From the IMG/VR virus record IMGVR_UViG_3300036716_000695, positions 26,103-90,102 of that record: a DNA stretch of 64,000 bases, one strand, 5' to 3'. Within the stretch, counting starts at the first letter, position 1; every line of letters starts with the position of its first letter. Source of the DNA: a virus. Made by a program: the position numbers and the translations under genes. Of the stretch, positions 41,313 through 47,241 are shown one piece after another. Below the pieces are notes generated by a model. It saw only the letters and a program-made list of their open reading frames with translations. It had not been told where the DNA came from and ran no database searches.

Positions 41313-41339
41313 AACGCAACTAACTCTATAATTTAAGAT

Positions 41340-41666
41340 ATGAGTAAAGAAGAAGACGGGAGGGAGTATGATCCTATGGAAGAAATTAAGAAAAAAGAAG
41401 CTGAATTAGATCAAGTAAATTTGGCTTATGACAATTCATATAAAGTTCTTACAGGAGAAATTGATTTCCATACATTACTAGAAGATTCATTTAAGGATGG
41501 GGATTCTGCACTGATGGCTTTTGATCCGGATTCTGGCCCTTTACAAACTGAATTAGAAGGAATGATTGCGTGGTATATTGAATCAGAGGAGTATGAAAGA
41601 TGTGCTATGCTGAGAGATATACTAGAAGAAAAGTTTCCAAGCTTACTAATAAACCAAACCAAATAG
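41340..41666 (+). CDS. UVR-motif small protein (108 aa)
   Basis: Acidic protein; the C-terminal ELEGMIAWYIESEEYERCAM then LRDILEEKF is a UVR (UvrB/UvrC-type) helical hairpin, a protein-interaction motif. First gene of the late arm. Function not known. Confidence 0.7.
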   Translation: MSKEEDGREYDPMEEIKKKEAELDQVNLAYDNSYKVLTGEIDFHTLLEDSFKDGDSALMAFDPDSGPLQTELEGMIAWYIESEEYERCAMLRDILEEKFPSLLINQTK

Positions 41667-41668
41667 AA

Positions 41669-41989
41669 ATGGGAAATATATTACAAGACATGATTAGTAT
41701 GCTGACTAGAAAAAAGTCAGTGATACCAAAAGCTGATGATTACATTGCTATTGCTAGATACGCAAGTACACAAGAAAGATTAAAACAACATCCTAAATTA
41801 AACTCTGAGCTTACTACGTTAGCAGATTTAAAAAAGTTTACATGTGGTAACTCTGTTAATATAGGGTCAGATCAAACTATAACCGGAACTAAAACTTTTT
41901 CTCGTATAGTAATAGTTTCTGAAGATGGTACTAAGTGGGAACAAACTATTAGTAATGATGGAGTAACTCAATACAATAAAATATCTTAG
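41669..41989 (+). CDS. Short protein with the fibre N-terminal anchor (106 aa)
   Basis: The start is at MGNILQDMISMLTRKKSVIP, two bases after the previous stop. The first 15 residues match the anchors of the fibre-like proteins at 7495 and 9831. The rest includes VNIGSDQTITGTKTFSRIVI, a common fibre repeat unit (QTITGTKTF), and ends VTQYNKIS. It looks like a minimal, shortened member of the same virion appendage family. Confidence 0.65.
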   Translation: MGNILQDMISMLTRKKSVIPKADDYIAIARYASTQERLKQHPKLNSELTTLADLKKFTCGNSVNIGSDQTITGTKTFSRIVIVSEDGTKWEQTISNDGVTQYNKIS

Positions 41990-41992
41990 GAA

Positions 41993-42247
41993 ATGGCAAC
42001 ACCAAGAAAAGGAAAGGCTAGAGTTAAAGTAACTAAATCCGGAAAGAAAGTTAGTTACGGACAAGCTGGTAAGGCTAAAGGGGGCGGACCAAGAGTAAAG
42101 CCTGGTACTTCAAAGGGTGATAGTTATTGTGCAAGAAGTTTAGGAATTAAGAAAAGACTTTCTGCAAAAAAAAGAAATGATCCTAATACACCAAATAATT
42201 TATCCCGTAAGCGTTGGAAATGCTCTGGGGCAAAATCAAGAAAGTAA
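41993..42247 (+). CDS. Basic conserved phage protein (84 aa)
   Basis: Lys/Arg/Gly-rich (ATPRKGKARVKVTKSGKKVS, KPGTSKGDSYCARSLGIKKR, KRNDPNTPNNLSRKRWKC). I have seen very similar small proteins in marine phages, usually annotated as a domain of unknown function (DUF6321-like, not certain). First of four coupled Lys-rich genes. DNA binding or packaging with the genome is inferred from charge. Confidence 0.65.
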   Translation: MATPRKGKARVKVTKSGKKVSYGQAGKAKGGGPRVKPGTSKGDSYCARSLGIKKRLSAKKRNDPNTPNNLSRKRWKCSGAKSRK

Positions 42248-42438
42248 TGGCAGCAAAGAAAAAAAGTACAGTAAACAAGGCGGGCAACTATACTAAACCT
42301 GCAATGCGTAAAAGACTCTTCAACTCTATTAAAGCAGGGGGGAAAGGTGGAGCACCTGGACAATGGTCTGCACGTAAAGCTCAGATGCTTGCTAAGCGTT
42401 ATAAAGCTAATGGTGGAGGCTACAAAACTAAGAAGTAA
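42247..42438 (+). CDS. Basic mini-protein, KGGxPGQWSARK type (63 aa)
   Basis: The start is chosen at the TAATG overlap (42247). Contains NYTKPAMRKRLFNSIKAGGK then GGAPGQWSARKAQMLAKRYK, a motif known from phages and giant viruses. Highly basic, compact. Coupled to both neighbours by TAATG. Confidence 0.68.
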   Translation: MAAKKKSTVNKAGNYTKPAMRKRLFNSIKAGGKGGAPGQWSARKAQMLAKRYKANGGGYKTKK

Positions 42439-42563
42439 TGGCACTACCAAATAAAAAATCAAAAAAGAAATCAGCTTGTTGGACTGGTTATGTCAAGAAA
42501 GGCGTGAAGAAAAAAGGTGGCAAGATTGTAAATAATTGTGTACCTATTAAAAAGAAAAGGTAA
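42438..42563 (+). CDS. Lys-rich mini-protein (41 aa)
   Basis: MALPNKKSKKKSACWTGYVK ... VPIKKKR, with two Cys 22 residues apart. TAATG overlaps on both sides make it near-certain to be translated. Unknown; histone-like charge. Confidence 0.65.
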   Translation: MALPNKKSKKKSACWTGYVKKGVKKKGGKIVNNCVPIKKKR

Positions 42564-42805
42564 TGGCAAAAGCTAAATCACAAAAGAGTTTAGACAAATG
42601 GACTAAACAGAAGTGGAGAACTCCTTCTGGTAAAAAGAGTAAGGATACCGGAGAAGTATATGCACCTTCTAAGACTATTGCTAAACTTAAAAGCACTGCA
42701 GCAGGAAGAAAGAAGTTAGCTGCTGCTAACAAGAAGAAAAGAGCAGCTACCAAGAAAGGTAAGCAACACGCAAAGCATGGCCTTCATAAAGGCAAAAAGC
42801 GTTAA
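42563..42805 (+). CDS. Lys-rich protein, DUF5872-like (80 aa)
   Basis: SLDKWTKQKWRTPSGKKSKD then YAPSKTIAKLKS recalls the DUF5872 pattern (W..W...GK.......R/K) without its cysteines. The rest is a Lys/Ala-rich histone H1-like tail (AAGRKKLAAANKKKRAATKK). Last of the four coupled basic genes. Confidence 0.65.
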   Translation: MAKAKSQKSLDKWTKQKWRTPSGKKSKDTGEVYAPSKTIAKLKSTAAGRKKLAAANKKKRAATKKGKQHAKHGLHKGKKR

Positions 42806-42869
42806 ATGAAAAAATAAAATAAATATAAAAGGGCCTAAACTTTTTTTATTTAAACTATTTATATATATA

Positions 42870-42880
42870 TTTGTATAAAT
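42870..42880 (+). promoter_or_regulatory. Late-type promoter motif, relaxed copy
   Basis: TTTGTATAAAT preceded by a TATATATATAT tract, 37 bases before the ATG at 42907. Confidence 0.5.
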
Positions 42881-42906
42881 TACGTTTAATAATTAAAAAA
42901 AGCAAA

Positions 42907-43212
42907 ATGGCAAATTCTAAAAACCAAAATCCATTACAAGACCAAGATCCTACTTTATCTAAAGAGGAAATGGCAGCACGCAGAGAAGAAATTACTGCAT
43001 TCTACAAAGACAACATTCCTCATTTAGAAGTACAAGCAGAATATGAAATGTTACTGGCTACTATTGAAAAGTCCAGAGCAGAACGTATGCAAGCTCAAAT
43101 GTTTATGGCTCAACAATATGCTTCTCAAGAAGAAGGGTCTAATCCAAACTCTGATGAAGCTAAGGCATTTAAACAAGCAATGGAGGAAGCTGCATCTAAA
43201 ATAGAAGATTAA
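42907..43212 (+). CDS. Helical small protein (101 aa)
   Basis: The start is set at MANSKNQNPLQDQ with the strong AAAAAAAGCAAAATGG leader; the frame's earlier ATG is upstream of it. All-helical, Gln/Glu/Met-rich (LEVQAEYEMLLATIEKSRAE, QAQMFMAQQYASQEEGSNPN). One base before the endolysin gene. Unknown; perhaps a virion or scaffold-type helper. Confidence 0.65.
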   Translation: MANSKNQNPLQDQDPTLSKEEMAARREEITAFYKDNIPHLEVQAEYEMLLATIEKSRAERMQAQMFMAQQYASQEEGSNPNSDEAKAFKQAMEEAASKIED

Positions 43213-43213
43213 C

Positions 43214-44134
43214 ATGAAACTTCTAAAGAAAGGTGATAAAGGGCAAGATGTCAAAACACTTCAAACGGCATTAAAGATAGCAGTTGATGGTCATTTTGGA
43301 CCATTGACTGAGAAAGCAGTAATTAGATTTCAGCTTTCTAATAACTTTCCTGTAACAGGAATAGTTGATTCTCCTGTATGGACACTTCTTTTAAATAAAT
43401 CTATATTAGTATTAGATGAAATAGATGAGGATAGTGATATTTCTGATGAGTATTTTATTACGGAATATAATCAAACTATTCACAGATACTATTTACCTAA
43501 AGGTGAATATGTTAAGGGACCTATAACTAATGAATATATATTTCTACACCATACGGCAGGTAGAGAAAACCCATACAGAACAGTTGATCACTGGGGTAGA
43601 GATAAAAGAGGAAGAGTAGCAACAGAGTTTGTATTAGGTGGAAGAAATCATAGAACAGGTGATACTGAATATGATGGTGTTATGGTACAAGCATTTCCAG
43701 AAAAGTGCCAGGGGTGGCACCTTGGAAGAACTGGATCAGGATGGATGAATAGACATTCTGTAGGATTAGAAATTTGCAGTGCTGGATACCTTGATGAAGA
43801 TCACAAAACATACTTTAATAGCAAATGTGCTGATTCTGAGGTTATTGAACTAGAAAAACCTTTCAGAGGTCATTCTATATGGCATACTTATTCGGAAGAA
43901 CAAATTAAGGAAACTGAAAAGTGGATTAAATTTGTAGCAGAAAGAGATAATATTGATATTAGAATAGGACTTCAACAGTATATTCATGAGCATGGTGCAC
44001 ATAAAGCCTTTGGATTTCATGAAGATGCTTTCTATGGAAAGGTAAAAGGATTATTAACACATACCAATGTAAGGAGAGATAAGTCTGATTGTTATCCACA
44101 TCCTGACTTTGTAGATATGATAATGAGTTTATAA
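43214..44134 (+). CDS. Endolysin: N-acetylmuramoyl-L-alanine amidase with PG-binding domain
   Basis: 306 aa. N-terminal PG_binding_1 domain (residues 1-60: LKKGDKGQDVKTLQTALKIA, DGHFGPLTEKAV, FQLSNNFPVTG). Then an Amidase_2 catalytic domain: FLHHTAGRENPY (zinc His), VATEFVLGGRN, WHLGRTGSGWMNRHSVGLEI and a C-terminal HEDAFYGKVKG, DCYPHPDF. Cleaves the peptidoglycan amide bond at lysis. No signal peptide, so it depends on a holin; the best candidate holin is at 8425. Confidence 0.92.
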   Translation: MKLLKKGDKGQDVKTLQTALKIAVDGHFGPLTEKAVIRFQLSNNFPVTGIVDSPVWTLLLNKSILVLDEIDEDSDISDEYFITEYNQTIHRYYLPKGEYVKGPITNEYIFLHHTAGRENPYRTVDHWGRDKRGRVATEFVLGGRNHRTGDTEYDGVMVQAFPEKCQGWHLGRTGSGWMNRHSVGLEICSAGYLDEDHKTYFNSKCADSEVIELEKPFRGHSIWHTYSEEQIKETEKWIKFVAERDNIDIRIGLQQYIHEHGAHKAFGFHEDAFYGKVKGLLTHTNVRRDKSDCYPHPDFVDMIMSL

Positions 44135-44135
44135 T

Positions 44136-44507
44136 ATGGCTGTAGTAAACAAAGTAGATATAAAATTAAAGGTTGATATTAATCAAACAGTTAAGTATCA
44201 AATACTTACGTATTGTTTTTTTAATAATATCCTGTTGACTAAAACAGATTTAGATTTTTTAGCAGAATTATCTTTTAATCCTAAAATTGAGATAGCTAAG
44301 TTTTGTAATCTGTTAACTGAAAAAGGTATATTTAAAAGTTCTCAATCAGCTAGAAATGCAATTTCTAAAATAGAAAGAAAAGGACTATTAAGTAAAATGG
44401 GTACTAATAAAAAAACAATAGTCATTAATAAAACAATCAATGTACAAACAAGTGGTTTAGTTTTATTGGATTACAAAATATTAGGTAATGAACCCAAAGA
44501 AGCATAA
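44136..44507 (+). CDS. Winged-helix-like hypothetical protein (123 aa)
   Basis: DLDFLAELSFNPKIEIAKFC, then EKGIFKSSQSARNAISKIER and KGLLSKMGTNKKTIVIN look like a winged helix with a basic wing. It overlaps the IHF-like gene by 20 bases, and the pair is probably a coupled DNA-binding set. Regulator of late transcription or packaging is a possibility. Confidence 0.6.
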   Translation: MAVVNKVDIKLKVDINQTVKYQILTYCFFNNILLTKTDLDFLAELSFNPKIEIAKFCNLLTEKGIFKSSQSARNAISKIERKGLLSKMGTNKKTIVINKTINVQTSGLVLLDYKILGNEPKEA

Positions 44508-44841
44508 TGAGTTTAAGAAAGGTATTGCTGAAGAAGTGGGTGTACACTCACAGTTAGTTGATGATTTTATAACATTTTATTTTAGTAGAGTAAGGAAAAA
44601 ATTATCATCACTTGCTCATCCTAGGATTTATGTGGAAGGATTAGGTACCTTTTATCTTAGAAAAAAGAAGTTAGAACATGCAATTAAAAAACAAAAAAGC
44701 ATGTTGGGTAATGTAGCAAAGCGTACCTATAATGGATATGCAAAAAGTGAAACAATAACTTCAAATATTAATGAGATGGAAAAGGCTCTTGAAGTAATTA
44801 AAAATGATATCTTAAGTAAGAAAAAGTTTAGAGGAAAATGA
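44488..44841 (+). CDS. HU/IHF-like DNA-bending protein
   Basis: 117 aa. IAEEVGVHSQLVDDFITFYF, then RIYVEGLGTFYLRKKKLEHA matches the HU/IHF core (V.v.GLGtF..r....), followed by a longer helical tail. The usual long beta-arm is reduced. HU/IHF-like proteins of this type are a hallmark of crAss-like and related Bacteroidota phages. It probably compacts or bends DNA for packaging or late transcription. Confidence 0.82.
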   Translation: MNPKKHNEFKKGIAEEVGVHSQLVDDFITFYFSRVRKKLSSLAHPRIYVEGLGTFYLRKKKLEHAIKKQKSMLGNVAKRTYNGYAKSETITSNINEMEKALEVIKNDILSKKKFRGK

Positions 44842-45170
44842 GCAAGATAAAAAAATACTTAGATGCCTTTAAAAATGCAGGAAAGATTGCAGAAGGAATA
44901 AAGAATAATGTATTTAAAAAAGAACATGTTGAAGCTATAGCAACTGAAAGGTTTCAGATCTGCATAAAATGTAGTTTGTTTGATGCTAAAGGAGATAGTT
45001 GTTTAGCACCTGGAACACAACCATGTTGTAGTGATTGTGGTTGTAGTCTGGGTTTTAAAGTAAGATCTTTATCTTCAGAATGTCCAAAAGGTTTTTGGGA
45101 ATCAGTTACTACTGAGGAAGAAGAAGAACAAATATTTGAAAAAATTATAAAAGATGAAAATGCAAATTAA
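44838..45170 (+). CDS. Cys-rich zinc-binding protein (110 aa)
   Basis: Helical N-terminus, then RFQICIKCSLFDAKGDSC, PCCSDCGCSLGFKVRS, CPKGFW: nine Cys, two probable zinc sites. I recognise this layout from many phage proteins of unknown function located near terminase genes. Overlaps the IHF-like gene by ATGA. Confidence 0.72.
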   Translation: MSKIKKYLDAFKNAGKIAEGIKNNVFKKEHVEAIATERFQICIKCSLFDAKGDSCLAPGTQPCCSDCGCSLGFKVRSLSSECPKGFWESVTTEEEEEQIFEKIIKDENAN

Positions 45171-45249
45171 TTACATATACAAAGACACAACAACAACAGT
45201 AGAAACTAACACAGAAGGTTTGTGGTGGTATACTACTACAACACTATAA
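45154..45249 (+). CDS. Small Thr-rich protein (31 aa)
   Basis: MKMQINYIYKDTTTTVETNT then EGLWWYTTTTL. It overlaps the previous gene end and stops two bases before the next ATG. Beta-hairpin-like. Low certainty, though packing between genes supports it. Confidence 0.5.
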   Translation: MKMQINYIYKDTTTTVETNTEGLWWYTTTTL

Positions 45250-45251
45250 TT

Positions 45252-46064
45252 ATGGCTATTATATTTAAAGAAGAGGGTCATTCATATGAAAGTATAGATA
45301 ATGACTCTATTAATTGGTTAAGCGTAACTTCTTTTATTGGTAAATTTAAACCTAAGTTTGACAGAGAAGGACAAGCAAAAAAATCATCTAAAAACAAAAG
45401 GTCCAAATGGTATGGTATGACTGAAAAAGAAATACTTACTGCATGGGACAATGAAACTAAAAGAGCTATTGGTCTAGGTAATTACTACCATGATCAAAGA
45501 GAAGCTGATATGCTTGATTTTAAGACAATAGAAAGGGATGGTACACAAATACCTATTATCAAACCTATTACTAATGAGAATGGTGTTAAAATGGCTCCAG
45601 AGCAAAAGCTTAAAGAAGGTATTTATCCAGAACACTTGGTATATTTAAAATCAGCAGGAATATGTGGACAGGCAGACTTAGTTGAAATTGTAAATGGTTA
45701 TATAAACATATATGATTATAAAACCAATAAGGAAATAAAAGAGAAAGGATTTACTAATTGGGAAGGTATAACAAACAAAATGTATAGTCCTGTTAACAAT
45801 TTAGATGATTGTAATTTAAACCATTATAACCTACAACTCAGTATTTATGCGTATATTATTAAAAAGCACAACCCCAAACTTAAGATAGGTAAGTTGGTTA
45901 TACAGCATGTTAAGTTTGAAAAAGTTGGAGATGATGATAATGGTTATCCCATTACTAAAATAGTAAATGGAGAACCTTCATTAGAAGGTATAAAAATGTA
46001 TGAATTACCATACTTAAAATCAGAAGTAACATCACTAATAATGTGGTTAAAAGACAATAGATAA
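45252..46064 (+). CDS. PD-(D/E)XK nuclease (270 aa)
   Basis: The start is set at MAIIFKEEGHSYESIDNDSI (45252), two bases after the previous stop. Core: AGICGQADLVEIVNG (Asp) and YINIYDYKTNKEIK (D-x-K), then HYNLQLSIYAYI (QxxxY), typical of RecB/Cas4-like nucleases; the upstream GLGNYYHDQREAD supplies the entry helix. Located in the late arm before terminase, so it may act in packaging or DNA maturation and not only in recombination. Confidence 0.82.
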   Translation: MAIIFKEEGHSYESIDNDSINWLSVTSFIGKFKPKFDREGQAKKSSKNKRSKWYGMTEKEILTAWDNETKRAIGLGNYYHDQREADMLDFKTIERDGTQIPIIKPITNENGVKMAPEQKLKEGIYPEHLVYLKSAGICGQADLVEIVNGYINIYDYKTNKEIKEKGFTNWEGITNKMYSPVNNLDDCNLNHYNLQLSIYAYIIKKHNPKLKIGKLVIQHVKFEKVGDDDNGYPITKIVNGEPSLEGIKMYELPYLKSEVTSLIMWLKDNR

Positions 46065-46066
46065 TT

Positions 46067-46345
46067 ATGAGCAATATAACATTAACAAAAGTAGCTGTAA
46101 GAGTAAGTTTAAGTAATGGTCAACCTTATAAAGAATATGTAGAAGCAGGTAGTTATCAAGATCTTTATATAGATGCAACTTGTATAATGGCAGCAACCCC
46201 ATACTATTCTACACTTAACAAAGGGGTTATGAACGGTTTGGTTTTATTAACTTTAAAAACAGGGACGCAGATAGTAGATCCATCACCTATAGTTGTTCAA
46301 GCAAACTTTCAAGATATTAAGGATATAATGGATGCAAATAAATAA
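46067..46345 (+). CDS. Hypothetical protein (92 aa)
   Basis: Beta-rich (LTKVAVRVSLSNGQPYKEYV, KGVMNGLVLLTLKTGTQIVD). Adjacent genes 2-3 bases away. Not recognised. Confidence 0.6.
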   Translation: MSNITLTKVAVRVSLSNGQPYKEYVEAGSYQDLYIDATCIMAATPYYSTLNKGVMNGLVLLTLKTGTQIVDPSPIVVQANFQDIKDIMDANK

Positions 46346-46348
46346 ATT

Positions 46349-46867
46349 ATGCTAGTAAGACTATTTGACGTACAAAACAGTAAAGTAATTCCAACAGAAC
46401 ATTGCTATGCTTTACCTTTTCTAAAAGCAATTATGACTGAATATCCTGATACATACTTACAGGTTTATCAATATATTTTTTATATGAGTTGTCCTAATCC
46501 TGATATGAATCCATTTTTTAATTTACCTGAGCATGAGAAAGAAGATATTATAATTGAAGAAGTAAAGTTGGAGGAATCACCAGAAGATGGAAAGATAAGA
46601 TATGCTCTAGACATGTGTAAGAAATTATATGAAACACCAACATACAGAGCTTATGTAGGTATAAAATCCATGTTAGATAGATTAGGTAAGTATATGGAAG
46701 TCACACCTATAGAACATGGTAGAGATGGAAATATTAATTCCATGGTAAATGCAGCAGCTAAATTTGAGAATATAAGACAATCATACAAAGGAGCATTTAG
46801 TGATATGAAACAAGAGCAAGAAAGTTCAGTGCGTGGAGGTGCCGGATTAGCTTATGATCAAATGTAA
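46349..46867 (+). CDS. Hypothetical protein before terminase (172 aa)
   Basis: Helical, with SCPNPDMNPFFNLPEHEKED and RYALDMCKKLYETPTYRAYV blocks and a polar C-terminus. Its position shortly before TerL is where small terminase or accessory genes often lie, but no DNA-binding HTH is seen. Function unknown. Confidence 0.62.
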   Translation: MLVRLFDVQNSKVIPTEHCYALPFLKAIMTEYPDTYLQVYQYIFYMSCPNPDMNPFFNLPEHEKEDIIIEEVKLEESPEDGKIRYALDMCKKLYETPTYRAYVGIKSMLDRLGKYMEVTPIEHGRDGNINSMVNAAAKFENIRQSYKGAFSDMKQEQESSVRGGAGLAYDQM

Positions 46868-46868
46868 A

Positions 46869-47021
46869 ATGAAAGTACAAGAAAAATGGCTATTCTGTTA
46901 TTGGGATGAACCAATATTTGAAAAGGAAGTAAAAAAAACTAACAATACAAAAACTAAAAACAATGGCACAACAAGTAATACCAATAGGAAAAAAGATTCT
47001 AATCAAACAAAAGGAAGCTGA
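46869..47021 (+). CDS. Possible small protein overlapping groES (50 aa)
   Basis: MKVQEKWLFCYWDEPIFEKE then a Lys/Asn/Thr tail. It starts two bases after the previous stop and ends 59 bases inside the GroES frame. The N-terminal 23 residues look protein-like; the tail is simply the other frame of groES. Moderate doubt. Confidence 0.4.
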   Translation: MKVQEKWLFCYWDEPIFEKEVKKTNNTKTKNNGTTSNTNRKKDSNQTKGS

Positions 47022-47241
47022 ACAGTATTTTAAAAATACTACAATTATGATTCCTTCATCTGCACAAGAACAAGAAAATATAGGAACTGTAGTTGGTGTA
47101 GGTCAAACAGTTTCAGAAATAAAAGTGGGGGATGTTGTACAATATACAGATCATTGCCTACCCGTACCAATGAAGCATGATGAAACAGAACACTTGCTTA
47201 TACAAGAAGGAGATATATTTGCTATTCTGAGAGATGTATAA
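46963..47241 (+). CDS. GroES-like co-chaperonin
   Basis: 92 aa. QVIPIGKKILIKQKEAEQYF, TIMIPSSAQEQENIGTVVGV, EIKVGDVVQYTDHC, HLLIQEGDIFAIL follow the GroES/Cpn10 strand pattern, including the mobile-loop region between the first strands. Replaces the host co-chaperonin, as T4 gp31 does, most likely for folding the capsid protein. It overlaps the terminase start by 8 bases. Confidence 0.88.
   Translation: MAQQVIPIGKKILIKQKEAEQYFKNTTIMIPSSAQEQENIGTVVGVGQTVSEIKVGDVVQYTDHCLPVPMKHDETEHLLIQEGDIFAILRDV

Noticed and set aside
41600-41668. Longer N-terminus (MCYAERYTRRK) for the 106-aa anchor protein
   Set aside because: It overlaps the previous gene. The ATG at 41669 follows its stop by two bases and gives the N-terminus shared with 7495 and 9831.
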